62,802 nt of DNA. Source: a virus. This document shows, in pieces, positions 1 to 10,185 of the stretch; the first letter of the stretch is position 1; the number at the start of each line of letters is the position of its first letter. The DNA lies in IMG/VR virus record IMGVR_UViG_3300027833_000047, positions 1 to 62,802 of that record; one strand, 5' to 3'. The translations under genes were made by a program, and so were the position numbers. The notes under the pieces are model-generated. The model saw only the letters and a list, made by a program, of their open reading frames with translations, did no database searches and was not told where the DNA came from.

Positions 1-2084
1 GGAGTATTTGTTGGTGTTATAGTAGGAGTATTAGTAGGTGCTGGTGTAGATGTAGGAGTATTCGTAGGAGTATTGGTTGGAGTGTTGGTAGGAGTATTTG
101 TTGGGGTGTTAGTAGGTGTTACGGTATTAGTTGGGGTGTTTGTTGGTGTGTTTGTTGGAGTATTAGTCGGTGTATTTGTAGGTGTATTAGTTGGCGTTAC
201 GGTATTAGTTGGCGTATTGGTAGGAGTATTAGTTGGTGTGTTCGTAGGTGTATTAGTTGGAGTTACGGTATTAGTAGGGGTATTTGTAGGAGTATTAGTT
301 GGAGTATTAGTTGGCGTATTAGTTGGTGTGTTCGTAGGTGTAGGTGTATTCGTAGGAGTATTAGTCGGCGTATTAGTTGGAGTTACAGTATTTGTAGGAG
401 TATTTGTTGGTGTGTTTGTTGGTGTATTAGTTGGAGTATTGGTTGGGGTAACTGTAGGAGTATTAGTTGGTGCAGGTGTAGTCGTTGGCGTATTAGTTGG
501 GGTATTTGTTGGAGTTACAGTATTTGTAGGAGTATTGGTAGGAGTATTAGTTGGCGTATTGGTTGGAGTATTAGTTGGTGTAGGTGTATTAGTTGACGTA
601 TTAGTTGGAGTATTGGTTGGGGTATTTGTTGGAGTTACAGTATTTGTAGGAGTATTGGTAGGAGTATTAGTTGGCGTATTGGTTGGAGTATTAGTTGGTG
701 TAGGTGTATTAGTTGACGTATTAGTTGGAGTATTGGTTGGAGTATTGGTTGGTGTAACTGTAGGCGTATTAGTTGGTGCAGGTGTAGTCGTTGGAGTATT
801 AGTTGGAGTGTTGGTTGGGGTATTAGTCGGAGTATTAGTAGGTGTTGGTGTTAAAGTCGCACCAGGAGTTGATGTAACGCTTGGTGTTGGCGTATTAGTT
901 GGAGTATTAGTAGGTGTGTTCGTTGGAGTATTGGTAGGAGTATTGGTTGGAGTATTAGTTGGAGTATTTGTTGGTGCCGGTGTAGTCGTTGGCGTATTAG
1001 TTGGAGTATTGGTAGGAGTATTGGTTGGAGTATTTGTAGGCGTATTCGTTGGTGTTTGCGTTGGTGTTTGAGTAGGTGTTGAAGTATTAGTCGGAGTATT
1101 AGTAGGTGTTGGTGTTAAAGTCGCACCAGGAGTTGATGTAACGCTTGGTGTTGGTGTATTAGTTGGAGTATTAGTTGGAGTATTAGTAGGTGTGTTCGTT
1201 GGAGTATTGGTTGGTGTAACTGTAGGCGTATTAGTTGGTGCCGGTGTAGTCGTTGGCGTATTAGTTGGCGTATTAGTTGGAGTATTGGTTGGAGTATTTG
1301 TAGGCGTATTCGTTGGTGTTTGAGTAGGTGTTGAAGTATTAGTAGGTGTATTTGTGGGTGTCGGAGTTAAACTAGCACCAGGAGTTGACGTAACGCTTGG
1401 TGTTGGTGTGTTAGTAGGTGTATTAGTTGGAGTGTTCGTTGGAGTGTTCGTTGGTGTATTAGTTGGGGTATTAGTTGGTGTATTAGTTGGGGTATTAGTT
1501 GGTGCCGGTGTAGTCGTTGGCGTATTAGTTGGCGTATTAGTTGGAGTATTGGTAGGTGTATTTGTCGGAGTTAATGTAGGTGTAGATGTATTAGTCGGGG
1601 TATTAGTAGGAGTTAAGGTAGGAGTAACTGTAGTAGTATTAGTTGGGGTATTGGTAGGAGTATTAGTTGGTGTGTTCGTAGGAGTATTAGTCGGAGTATT
1701 AGTTGGCGTATTAGTTGGGGTCGCAGTATTGGTTGGCGTATTAGTTGGGGTTGGAGTAGGTCCATCTGTTGGCGTAGGTGTTGGAGTTACACTTGTTGGT
1801 GTATTTGTTGGGGTTACAGTATTGGTTGGAGTATTTGTTGGTGTAGACGTATTAGTCGGGGTATTAGTTGGTGTAGATGTGTTAGTAGGAGTATTTGTAG
1901 GGGTATTAGTTGGAGTGTTGGTTGGGGTTGGAGTTACAGGATTCGTAGGTGTGTTCGTAGGTGTAACAGTCATAGTAACTGTAACTGTAGGTGTTGGCGT
2001 ATTCGTAGCCGTATTGGTAGGTGTATTCGTAGGAGTATTCGTAGGAGTATTGGTTGGAGTGTTCGTTGGTGTAGGGGTAGGCGT
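1..2084 (-). repeat. 12-bp tandem array encoding TPTN tetrapeptides
   Basis: Plus-strand units of the type GGAGTATTAGTT repeat in 12-bp steps over two kilobases; on the minus strand they read Thr-Pro-Thr-Asn. Higher-order copies exist. Bases 541-600 are identical to 661-720, a 120-bp period. The module containing GCACCAGGAGTTGATGTAAC starts near 851, 1115 and 1367 (third copy slightly diverged), spacings of 264 and 252 bp. All are multiples of 12, which fits expansion and contraction by whole units without loss of frame. Confidence 0.9.
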
Positions 2085-2333
2085 TACATCGTCTTCATAA
2101 ACTATGATTTTCTTGGCTACCGCCTCATCGTTACACCCTGGTTGTTTATTAACAACAAAAATAGTATATTGGATACCTGCAACTGAGCCTGGTAGATTTA
2201 AAACCACACCCGCAATAATTTGGTCTCTAGTTACCCCCGTTTTAATAGGTGTAGTTGCAGTAGAGCCCGTGTGAATATCAAACGGTCCAACAGCATTTGA
2301 ACTTAAAGTTAATCTTATTATTACTTGCGACAT
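1..2333 (-). CDS. Pro-Thr repeat tail-fibre/adhesin-like protein, C-terminus off the left edge
   Basis: The minus-strand frame opens at the ATG at 2333-2331 and I found no stop down to base 1, so about 777 codons are present and the C-terminus is missing. Residues 1-80 form an ordinary globular start ([19 protein letters not shown]) ending in YEDDVTPTP. From there to the window edge the protein is almost only Thr-Pro-Thr-Asn tetrapeptides with occasional Val, Ala, Ser, Gln or Ile. A module reading [14 protein letters not shown] recurs three times. No signal peptide or membrane segment is visible. Such stalks usually act as extended, possibly glycosylated linkers in surface or virion proteins. 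Position beside another Pro-Thr protein and the baseplate operon suggests a tail fibre or adhesin; that role is inferred. The opposite strand is also open but is only the mirror of the repeat. Confidence 0.75.
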   Translation of the reverse strand, partial: MSQVIIRLTLSSNAVGPFDIHTGSTATTPIKTGVTRDQIIAGVVLNLPGSVAGIQYTIFVVNKQPGCNDEAVAKKIIVYEDDVTPTPTPTNTPTNTPTNTPTNTPTNTATNTPTPTVTVTMTVTPTNTPTNPVTPTPTNTPTNTPTNTPTNTSTPTNTPTNTSTPTNTPTNTVTPTNTPTSVTPTPTPTDGPTPTPTNTPTNTATPTNTPTNTPTNTPTNTPTNTPTNTPTNTTTVTPTLTPTNTPTNTSTPTLTPTNTPTNTPTNTPTNTPTTTPAPTNTPTNTPTNTPTNTPTNTPTNTPTNTPTNTPTPSVTSTPGASLTPTPTNTPTNTSTPTQTPTNTPTNTPTNTPTNTPTNTPTTTPAPTNTPTVTPTNTPTNTPTNTPTNTPTNTPTPSVTSTPGATLTPTPTNTPTNTSTPTQTPTQTPTNTPTNTPTNTPTNTPTNTPTTTPAPTNTPTNTPTNTPTNTPTNTPTNTPTNTPTPSVTSTPGATLTPTPTNTPTNTPTNTPTNTPTTTPAPTNTPTVTPTNTPTNTPTNTSTNTPTPTNTPTNTPTNTPTNTPTNTVTPTNTPTNTPTNTSTNTPTPTNTPTNTPTNTPTNTPTNTVTPTNTPTNTPTTTPAPTNTPTVTPTNTPTNTPTNTPTNTPTNTVTPTNTPTNTPTNTPTPTNTPTNTPTNTPTNTPTNTPTNTVTPTNTPTNTPTNTPTNTPTNTVTPTNTPTNTPTNTPTNTPTNTPTNTVTPTNTPTNTPTNTPTNTPTNTPTSTPAPTNTPTITPTNT

Positions 2334-2351
2334 TAATTAATACATTTGTTA

Positions 2352-2359
2352 TATAAATA
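2352..2359 (-). promoter_or_regulatory. TATTTATA motif upstream of the Pro-Thr protein
   Basis: The sense strand reads TATTTATA 18 nt before the ATG at 2333. It is one of 14 similarly oriented sites in the window. The 111-bp gap 2334-2444 holds nothing else recognisable. The promoter role is inferred from recurrence. Confidence 0.4.
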
Positions 2360-2444
2360 CTGCGAGAATGTAAAATACAGATTTCTATTTACTTTATTTT
2401 TTTTTAGTTTTATCACTTGAATATATTATTATTTTTATAAATTA

Positions 2445-5400
2445 TTAGCAACCACTTCCGATTCCACTACAATTACCACCTATACATGGTGAGAACGATG
2501 TTACAACACCACCACTAACATTAAAAATACATCCCGTATCTGAAACAAATGCTCCGTTACCTATTAATACGTAGTTACCACTACTAAAGGCGTAAACCGA
2601 ATTACCTGTAGGACAATCTAAGAACGTAGATGTACTAACATCTGTAAAATATTCAATCGTTGGAGTACCCCCACCATTAAAGGAGTTACATGGTTGTGAG
2701 GAACCTCCTCCGTGAAGTCCGAAGAATAGACCTAATGAGTTATATCCTGGAGGTGTCGTATTACATGGGTCAAAACCTGTAATGAAATTACCAACAGGAC
2801 AATCATTATACATTACTTCTTCAGTAGATAAGTTAAGGTCTTTTATCACTCTAACCCAACTAACATCTTGGTGACATTGTGTAGAGGTAGGGTGGGAACA
2901 GTTTTGATTAGGTCCTGACCATATACATGCACAAACAAAATCAAAGTCAATAAGTCCACTAGGGGAATTCGCGGCGATAGCCTGAGCAGCTATAGAAGAT
3001 ACAGGAATTGCATTATATCTATCGTTATTACTTTGTCCAGGATAACCAGGACCCCCTGCTAAAGTAGAAAGAGGTGGGTAATTTAGAAGGTCGGGGGTTC
3101 CTCCTACATTATTCATAGATACCTGACCAATAGTTATACCATTTGCCGTAATATCAAACACTCCTCTATTACATGTATGACCTCCAAAACAAGGTGACCC
3201 GTTTAACCCAAACTGGTTATATTCAACAATAAATGTCAGAGACTCAATACAACTAACTAAAGGTAGTGTTGTTGGCGTTGGTGTTGGTGTAGGTGTCGCA
3301 AGTAGGGTAGTTGTGGGTGTTGGCGTAGGCGTAGTTGTTTGTGTTGGAGTTGGTGTTGGTGTAACATCATTACAACAGATATTATATACAATTTTAGTAC
3401 TTAATCTAAAGTATACATTTTTTAATTCTTTACAATCTGAAATAATTGTTATTAAATTTTGGCCAATATCTAATGTAAAACTTTCAATTTGTGGTATCGT
3501 TTTAAGTATCTCATTAATTGTATTTAACCAATCTTGTGCACTAGGATAATCACCTAAGGTCGTTCCCGTATAAAATGGGTTCTCTACGTGATAAGGAGGT
3601 GTCATTGTACCACCTGAAAAATCAACTATAACATAAAAAACAGCATTTACCAATGAACAGTCCTGATGACCAACAGTTAAATCAAGGTAACCCTCATTTA
3701 ACATAGAACCAAAATCTCTAATACCCGCTGAAGTGGTAATGAAATCGTTTTCACATATCTCAGTTACTTCATAACATTCAACAATTTGATTGTTACAATT
3801 AATTGTGACTGAGTTCGTTGCGGTACACCCATTATGGTCAGTAATAGTTGCGGTATAAGTACCCCCACTCAAACCATTAATGGACGTAGTTGTCTCACCA
3901 TTACTCCATTGAATATTAAACGGAGCAACACCCTGATTAATAGTTATATCCGCCATACCATCATTACCTGAAACACATTCAGTAGGGACTATTATAAAGT
4001 TTACTCCTGTAGATGGGCCTATCGTTATAGTTTGGGAAACTGTACAATTTCGTACATCAATAACATTTAAAAGATATGTTGATGGAGATAGTGAAGTTAT
4101 TGACTGAGTATTTGATGGGTCGTCAATTACTGAATAAACAACAGAACCCGTATTAACATCTGTTAATATATAATCAAATGGTCCCTGTAACGGAACTGAA
4201 CCCGCGGTTAGATTAATATCTATTATTCCATTATTATCGCCACAAGTACCATCAGTGATTGTACTATTAACATTAAATTTAACAGTATTAGATATAGTTT
4301 TTTGAGTCGTGTATGTACAATTACTATTTTGTGATACAATTGTTACCGTATACGTGTCAGAAGGTAAATTGTTAAAAGTATGTGACTGTGACTGAGTACT
4401 GATAGTGTCAGAAGTTATACTACCGGTGACTGAATACGTAAATATTCCTGAAGGACCTATTAAGGATATTGATATGGAACCCTCATCATTACAGACAGAG
4501 TTAGTTACACCAACACTAACAACTGAAAACCCTGCGGTTGAGGGTATAGGCTCTATTGATGTAACTGTACAACCACCAGCATCTGTAATAAGTGTACTAT
4601 TAAACCCTCCACATAATCCCGTAAATGCCACTGACAAATTATTTGAAACTATTACTTCACCTGAACTATTTTGATACGTATATGGTGAAGTACCCCCCAA
4701 TATAGTCACCACTACTTGACCATCACAATCAAAACATCCCGCCTGTGTCGGTACCGCTGAAACTACAGACAATGGGTCAGCTAACCCTACGTTAGTACTT
4801 TGGCTTAATCTACACCCTTCAGAATCTGTAACTTCAACCCCCCATGAACCCACAGATAATCCAGTCGCGGTTGGTGTTGTTTGTCCATTAGTCCATAAGT
4901 ACGTGTATGGTGGGGTTCCACCTAATAAGTTAGTGACAGTCACGGTGCCGACATTAGAACCACATGGAGAATCAGGAACAACTAAAAGATTGTAACTTAT
5001 CGGGTCAGTACTTATAACTATTGTGTTCGTTGTTTGTACAATCGCACCTCCAAAATCGGTAACAATACAATAATAAGTCCCTGGTTGAACATTTACAAAT
5101 ATTTGTACATTAGAAAGAGCATTAAAAGATTGTACAATTACACCTAAAGAATCATATAAATCGTACTGAAATGGGCTAGATAATGAATCATTTGTAACAG
5201 TTACTACTCCATTGGTGTTACCACATGTCGTACCCGAAGAAGTGATAGTGGCGGTAAAACAACCTTCAACATTAACATTAATAATTACATCTTGATTAAT
5301 CCCACCTGAACTATCTTGAAGTACAAAAACATAACTACCTTCGTCAACTCCACTCCAAATAAATGGACCGTCACCTGTTTGTTGAGCCAATAGTAATCCA

Positions 5401-7214
5401 CCCACCGCAGTAGTTGACGTATTTGTAATAGTATAAGGTTTTGTACCACCTGAAGGACTTATCAATATGACACCACCTTTAGGATTGGTACAAGTACCTG
5501 TAACTTCAAAACTATAACTTAAAGGTCCTTCGTCACAAGGGTCAACACATGGGTCACTAGTTATTCGTATACCTTGATATGAAAAACTAGTGTCTACACA
5601 TACCTTTTCACCTACCGATGTACCTTGTAGTATATTTCCACAACAATCCGTATATGCATAAACACCGTCAGTATCACCTGAAAAACAACCCGTAACCGCA
5701 CTTGGGGTCGGAGTATTAGTCGGAGTGTTAGTTGGTGTATAAGTAGGGGGAACGAAGGAGCTTGTAGTTGGCGTCATTGTTGGCGTTACCGTAGGTGTTG
5801 GAGTAAACGTATTTGTCGGCGTAGGGGTAGGTGTGACTTCCTGACATAATACATCATCACACTTTATAGTACTTACTGAGGCAACATCATTATCCCAATA
5901 AGTGATGGTTACAAATGAAAGAGCACCTGGGCTAATTATTCGACTGAGACAATTATTTACCCCACCGACATCTTCAAATAAATACGTATTTCCCACCCCA
6001 AATGGTCCTGTAAAGTCATTATCAAAATCTATAACATTAAATCTAAATATTTTGTTACCAGTACAGGCCGAAAAAAAGTAATATATATCTACGGCATTTA
6101 CGTTATTAGTACAGTCAACACAACTTTCAAAGACATCACCCATTGGATTTCCATTTAATGGTGTCGAAACCAATACTTGGTCAACCGTATCAGTTTCACC
6201 ACCAAAACATTCCAATTTTAATTGAACAAATTGTGGTTGTACTTTTCCACCACCCGTTGGTTGTCCCCATGTTAATGTTGATGCACTAAAGACCTGAGCA
6301 CCTTGACTTATCCCCGTACAATCTTTATCAGCCGTAAATTTATATATGTTATTAAATGGGTTATTTGTTTGACAATCACTACAATCCGAATACCAATTTG
6401 ATACTATATCATAAAAATTAGTTAAAGTTCCGCTGTAAGGTGTTTGAGTATTATTCGGACGTAAACACGGTCCACCCCATATTGAAGAATATGATTCTAC
6501 TCTATCCCTCATATCTCCAGAATATTCTATACCACTAATACCCGTTATTATATTACCATAACAGTCATCGGACATCGAAACCCATCCATCATATAACCCA
6601 TTAAAGTAGTTTCTAGCGGTTGTTGCGGAATAGGGGATTGTCGTGTAATATGAACTTGGACCACTTATTAAGTCTGATGAGTAAGAACTGGCATTGTTAA
6701 AATCATAATTTAAAACTCCATTATTAGTTATATGATTATAATCATCTAAACTCGTTAAAGAAATGTAATCATACCTATTAGTATCGACTCCAATTAATTT
6801 TAACGTATTATTAAACGTATTCGCACTATAAAAATTAGTAACGTATCGGGGGGACTTAAACGTTCCACTCGGACTTTCTACATCAATATAGTTTTGAGCA
6901 AAAAATGTTGTATTAATATTAAACGTTGAACCTATATAGACCGCGACCGATGAAGATGATGTTGTATTCCATGGTTCACCTGTAATCATTTGAGTATCAA
7001 AAGCAATTGGTGTAAGACCTAAAGGTGAAACTTTCCAAGTTCTTGACCTAAATGCCCAAGTTGAGTTCGGGAAATTCGTTAAATAAGTAACTGTAGACGC
7101 TCGGTCATTACCTGCAGGAACATTGGCATCTGGCCAAGCCATATAAACTGTCGAACCTGTAGTTGGTGAACCTACAGTTGCTATTTGTTCTAATTTAAAA
7201 TATAATGTTGCCAT
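2445..7214 (-). CDS. Large adhesin with SprB-like repeats and Pro-Thr linkers
   Basis: A 1589-aa protein, probably a tail fibre or host-recognition adhesin. Residues 1-455 form a Cys-containing N-terminal region that I do not recognise. A Pro-Thr linker covers about 458-505. Residues about 565-1140 contain roughly seven repeats of the SprB type, seen in motifs such as GGTPPYTYLWTNGQTT followed by a glycine turn and VTDSEGC. A second Pro-Thr linker lies near 1283-1319. A Gly/Cys-rich C-terminal domain (about 1325-1589) is unrecognised and may be the receptor-binding tip. SprB repeats are known from the gliding-motility adhesin of Flavobacterium and other Bacteroidota surface proteins. The start overlaps the stop of the upstream gene as TAATG, so translation is probably coupled to the baseplate operon. 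Virion location is inferred. Confidence 0.8.
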   Translation of the reverse strand: MATLYFKLEQIATVGSPTTGSTVYMAWPDANVPAGNDRASTVTYLTNFPNSTWAFRSRTWKVSPLGLTPIAFDTQMITGEPWNTTSSSSVAVYIGSTFNINTTFFAQNYIDVESPSGTFKSPRYVTNFYSANTFNNTLKLIGVDTNRYDYISLTSLDDYNHITNNGVLNYDFNNASSYSSDLISGPSSYYTTIPYSATTARNYFNGLYDGWVSMSDDCYGNIITGISGIEYSGDMRDRVESYSSIWGGPCLRPNNTQTPYSGTLTNFYDIVSNWYSDCSDCQTNNPFNNIYKFTADKDCTGISQGAQVFSASTLTWGQPTGGGKVQPQFVQLKLECFGGETDTVDQVLVSTPLNGNPMGDVFESCVDCTNNVNAVDIYYFFSACTGNKIFRFNVIDFDNDFTGPFGVGNTYLFEDVGGVNNCLSRIISPGALSFVTITYWDNDVASVSTIKCDDVLCQEVTPTPTPTNTFTPTPTVTPTMTPTTSSFVPPTYTPTNTPTNTPTPSAVTGCFSGDTDGVYAYTDCCGNILQGTSVGEKVCVDTSFSYQGIRITSDPCVDPCDEGPLSYSFEVTGTCTNPKGGVILISPSGGTKPYTITNTSTTAVGGLLLAQQTGDGPFIWSGVDEGSYVFVLQDSSGGINQDVIINVNVEGCFTATITSSGTTCGNTNGVVTVTNDSLSSPFQYDLYDSLGVIVQSFNALSNVQIFVNVQPGTYYCIVTDFGGAIVQTTNTIVISTDPISYNLLVVPDSPCGSNVGTVTVTNLLGGTPPYTYLWTNGQTTPTATGLSVGSWGVEVTDSEGCRLSQSTNVGLADPLSVVSAVPTQAGCFDCDGQVVVTILGGTSPYTYQNSSGEVIVSNNLSVAFTGLCGGFNSTLITDAGGCTVTSIEPIPSTAGFSVVSVGVTNSVCNDEGSISISLIGPSGIFTYSVTGSITSDTISTQSQSHTFNNLPSDTYTVTIVSQNSNCTYTTQKTISNTVKFNVNSTITDGTCGDNNGIIDINLTAGSVPLQGPFDYILTDVNTGSVVYSVIDDPSNTQSITSLSPSTYLLNVIDVRNCTVSQTITIGPSTGVNFIIVPTECVSGNDGMADITINQGVAPFNIQWSNGETTTSINGLSGGTYTATITDHNGCTATNSVTINCNNQIVECYEVTEICENDFITTSAGIRDFGSMLNEGYLDLTVGHQDCSLVNAVFYVIVDFSGGTMTPPYHVENPFYTGTTLGDYPSAQDWLNTINEILKTIPQIESFTLDIGQNLITIISDCKELKNVYFRLSTKIVYNICCNDVTPTPTPTQTTTPTPTPTTTLLATPTPTPTPTTLPLVSCIESLTFIVEYNQFGLNGSPCFGGHTCNRGVFDITANGITIGQVSMNNVGGTPDLLNYPPLSTLAGGPGYPGQSNNDRYNAIPVSSIAAQAIAANSPSGLIDFDFVCACIWSGPNQNCSHPTSTQCHQDVSWVRVIKDLNLSTEEVMYNDCPVGNFITGFDPCNTTPPGYNSLGLFFGLHGGGSSQPCNSFNGGGTPTIEYFTDVSTSTFLDCPTGNSVYAFSSGNYVLIGNGAFVSDTGCIFNVSGGVVTSFSPCIGGNCSGIGSGC
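3259..3366 (-). repeat. Pro-Thr linker in the SprB-type adhesin, C-terminal copy
   Basis: A short Thr-Pro array (TPTPTPTQTTTPTPTP and onward) separates the region after the SprB-like repeats from the C-terminal domain. Codon use resembles the long array at the left edge of the window. Confidence 0.8.
3795..5522 (-). repeat. SprB-like protein repeats
   Basis: About seven degenerate units of 70-90 residues. Each has a Cys near the start, a GG-x-x-PY core (for example GGTPPYTYLWTNG and GGTSPYTYQNSSG), a G-x-Y-x-V/A-x-V/I strand and a closing D-x-x-GC. The repeat is visible in protein, not as DNA identity, so the array is old. Boundaries are approximate. Confidence 0.7.
5697..5840 (-). repeat. 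Pro-Thr linker in the SprB-type adhesin, N-terminal copy
   Basis: A Thr-Pro array with [18 protein letters not shown] on one side and [13 protein letters not shown] on the other of a short SSFVPP break. It joins the N-terminal domain to the SprB-like repeats. Confidence 0.8.
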
Positions 7215-10183
7215 TAACTACAATTAATTTGTACATTTACACCAACGTTTACTGTTAGAGTTTTATCTGTGAATTCAGGGTCACATCCTGTGTTACTTAC
7301 TGTCAAAATATTACTACTACCTATAGTATAGTTTAAACCACTTTGATATAAATACTGTAACTTATCATTCAATGCGATAACCCATTCATTAAATGTCGGA
7401 TAATCTTGTCCACCAAGTCCCTCATAAAATTCTTCCTGTACTAAAATTGTTGAATCTAATCTTACATCAACATACCATTTACTAACTAAACTGTTTAGTA
7501 CACAGTCATTAATAGTGTACCCCGATTTATTAATACAACTATTAATACTATTATTTAATATGGTCGACATAGAATTAATATTAACGTCACACGTAAGTGT
7601 TTCATCAATACAATCATTATCAAATAACTGACCATAATATACACATGGTATACACTCAACAGGTATAAGTTGGCAACCTCTTTGTCGTCTCCAAACATGT
7701 TTTTGTCTTTGTAAAACATTGTTTACCATTTTCTGACCACCCATCCATATCGTAGAGGCAGGAATCATTTGTTCGACTAATTTTGTCCAATAGTCACCAA
7801 TACCTAAAGTAAAATCAATCATCTTTTGGTATGTATATTGATTTGATGGTATGTTTACCGCAGAATCGGATTGTAAGTATTTCCAATATATCGATTGTAG
7901 TGTTGGGTAACTGTTCACCGCACCGTCACTAATGGTTTGTCGGTTTCTTACATTAATTAATGTATTGTAAAAAGTTTGAGCAAATTCAAAAAATGTTTTT
8001 TCTTTTGGTAGTGGGTTAATTATTGTCCAATCTTGACCTCCAGGAGATGGATAAGGCGATGTCAGTCCCGATGAAGGAAAAGGGTAGTTATAACGTCTAG
8101 ACATTCTCCATATATCATATGTAATACCTTGCGCCATGTTTAAATATAATTCAACATTTTTAGCATTAAGTACTAATTTTTCATCAAATACCTCGTAATA
8201 TGCATTATACTCCCCATCACGATTTCTTCTAACACCTGTTTCAGTGTCATCCCACGATTTATTATTATCAATAGTTCTAGTTAAACCAAAACCAATATCC
8301 ATGTATGGAAATTTTCTAAACCTATCAAAATACTTTTGACCGTAGGTAAAAGTCTCTAAAGATGTTTGTATACTAGGATTCGCCCCTGTAAATGTTGAGT
8401 TTGTTATGTCGAGTTTTTCTATCGCTCTATGGTCGGGCGTCTCAATATACCATCCTGCACCCTTTTCAAAGAAATAGTCGTTGTTTGTTACAGGTCTTTT
8501 TGGGTAACCATATTCATTCATAGGGTAATCCCCTCTTATGGCATCTGTTTGACTAACGTATTTTGATGTCGTAAAACCTGTATATGAAACACCTTGTATA
8601 TTATAAACCACGTTAGGGTCTAAAGCCGGTACATCATCTACTTTTGTACCACCTGACATTTTTAAGTATTCGCCTTCGAACCTTTTTACGTTTATTGGAC
8701 CATCAGCGACGTACACTATTTCATTAAATTCGATTAAATCTTTAGGGGCACCTACCATCCTCATAATTGCCTCGATAGAGTGTCTCGTACCTTTTGACTT
8801 AAACAAATATGCCGAATTAAGTATTAAATTTCTATAAAATTGAAAATTTAATTGGTTGGGTGTTGGGTCATTTTCAAATCCTGCATATGCGGACTTATTT
8901 TCATTACCAAATATTGAATTTAAAAAGCCCTCATTTGTTATTGGTGATATATTAGTGTTCCACCCTAACGTTTGAGCTAAATTTTGTAATAACTCTGAAG
9001 GGATATCGTTTTGAGGGGTATAATGTACTGAATTCATAAAAGATAATGCATCTATAAATTTCTTAGACTCATCAAAACTTCTACCGTATAGTTGTAATAC
9101 TTTTTCAACCTTTTTATCACCAGTATCAAAATCTTTAAACGCACCTGTAGTTAAAAATCTAACTATTAGGTCAGTCTTATATCTATCCATAACTTCACCA
9201 ATTTCACTAACTTGCGTTAAGTAATTGTCAAATCTTAACGTTGATATGTCTAAATTCCACACCCCTAATTTTGGCCATGTTACTCTTTTTTTACGTTTTA
9301 TAAATTGTCCGTTATCTCCCTCTTCAACTAAATCAAATATTGCCGTATATGGTGGGTTAGTAAATCTATTTAATAAAAAATCTTCAATCTCATCAAAATC
9401 CTCTTTAAATGTAAATTCAGTATTGAATGATGTCGGTCTTAATATTAAAGTATCTGTTGATGAGGCTGACCCACTAAATGGGTTACCTCGAACCGTCACC
9501 GTAACTGTACCCGCAGAAACGTTTTGAGACGCCATGAAATTAACAAAAGGATACTCAGTTTCCATATTATTAACATATAACGCATATTTGTTGTAATTAG
9601 TAGTCATATCCCTCAATGGACTTATGGGGTATGACCTAACTGAAATATTACGTGCAGCATTTACTGAATAATCAATATCAAAAGGATTATCAAATCTAGT
9701 AACATCCATTGTAAACGTTGTTAACTGTTCAACACTATTAAACGTTATATTATTAGCTGTATTTGCAGTACTATACGATGGTAAAGAAACCCGATTCACT
9801 TGTATTGATGCCGGAAAAAAATTAATTATTTTAGTTATAGACGTAGACAATCTTTTCTGTAACGACCCATAAAGAGCGTAATTAGTAACCTGACTTATAT
9901 CGTAGTTCGGATAAACTCTATAATTTTTTATCGCAATTGCTTTAGACTCTTCAATACTACCAACATCGAGGTCATTTAAAGATATAGGATTACTAAACAC
10001 TCCCGTGTCAAATGTTCTATTAACTTTTTCAACAATATTTGTAGAAAACTCGAAATTACCCTGAGTTAACCCCCCTCCTTGAACCACTTGTAACCCAACT
10101 AAATCAGGTGAAAATGATTGGTCAGCACTTGGAGGTGCTGGTGGATAAAAAAACTTCTTAGTCTTATTGTTGTTTGTAGCCAT
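7214..10183 (-). CDS. Baseplate/tail-fibre connector, tail protein I-like
   Basis: A 989-aa virion protein. The central region (about residues 320-490) resembles the phage tail protein I family: helical stretches such as YGRSFDESKKFIDALSFM, then LAQTLGWN, then the NSAYLFKSKGTRHSIEA motif followed by IMRMVGAP. In P2-like and T4-like phages this family links the baseplate to tail fibres. The N-terminus carries a Pro-rich segment (FFYPPAPPSADQ). The C-terminal 200 residues contain several Cys and a 90-residue domain whose motifs (LNDKLQYLYQSGLNYTIG) are also seen near the end of the neighbouring SprB-type adhesin (WLNTINEILKTIPQIESFTL), hinting at a shared fold. It begins 2 nt after the stop of the gene before it and overlaps the adhesin start. 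The family call is by motif only. Confidence 0.65.
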   Translation of the reverse strand: MATNNNKTKKFFYPPAPPSADQSFSPDLVGLQVVQGGGLTQGNFEFSTNIVEKVNRTFDTGVFSNPISLNDLDVGSIEESKAIAIKNYRVYPNYDISQVTNYALYGSLQKRLSTSITKIINFFPASIQVNRVSLPSYSTANTANNITFNSVEQLTTFTMDVTRFDNPFDIDYSVNAARNISVRSYPISPLRDMTTNYNKYALYVNNMETEYPFVNFMASQNVSAGTVTVTVRGNPFSGSASSTDTLILRPTSFNTEFTFKEDFDEIEDFLLNRFTNPPYTAIFDLVEEGDNGQFIKRKKRVTWPKLGVWNLDISTLRFDNYLTQVSEIGEVMDRYKTDLIVRFLTTGAFKDFDTGDKKVEKVLQLYGRSFDESKKFIDALSFMNSVHYTPQNDIPSELLQNLAQTLGWNTNISPITNEGFLNSIFGNENKSAYAGFENDPTPNQLNFQFYRNLILNSAYLFKSKGTRHSIEAIMRMVGAPKDLIEFNEIVYVADGPINVKRFEGEYLKMSGGTKVDDVPALDPNVVYNIQGVSYTGFTTSKYVSQTDAIRGDYPMNEYGYPKRPVTNNDYFFEKGAGWYIETPDHRAIEKLDITNSTFTGANPSIQTSLETFTYGQKYFDRFRKFPYMDIGFGLTRTIDNNKSWDDTETGVRRNRDGEYNAYYEVFDEKLVLNAKNVELYLNMAQGITYDIWRMSRRYNYPFPSSGLTSPYPSPGGQDWTIINPLPKEKTFFEFAQTFYNTLINVRNRQTISDGAVNSYPTLQSIYWKYLQSDSAVNIPSNQYTYQKMIDFTLGIGDYWTKLVEQMIPASTIWMGGQKMVNNVLQRQKHVWRRQRGCQLIPVECIPCVYYGQLFDNDCIDETLTCDVNINSMSTILNNSINSCINKSGYTINDCVLNSLVSKWYVDVRLDSTILVQEEFYEGLGGQDYPTFNEWVIALNDKLQYLYQSGLNYTIGSSNILTVSNTGCDPEFTDKTLTVNVGVNVQINCS

Positions 10184-10185
10184 TT

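Noticed and set aside
1-2084. CRISPR-like array
   Set aside because: Repeats are directly adjacent 12-bp coding units without unique spacers, and no cas genes are present.
73-2100. Two long plus-strand frames coding VGVLVGVF repeats
   Set aside because: They are the antisense of the Thr-Pro array. The minus-strand frame is continuous, starts with a globular domain and is open to the edge.
3313-4674. Short plus-strand ORFs inside the SprB-type adhesin
   Set aside because: They mirror the coding sequence of the long adhesin gene and have no start context or family pattern.
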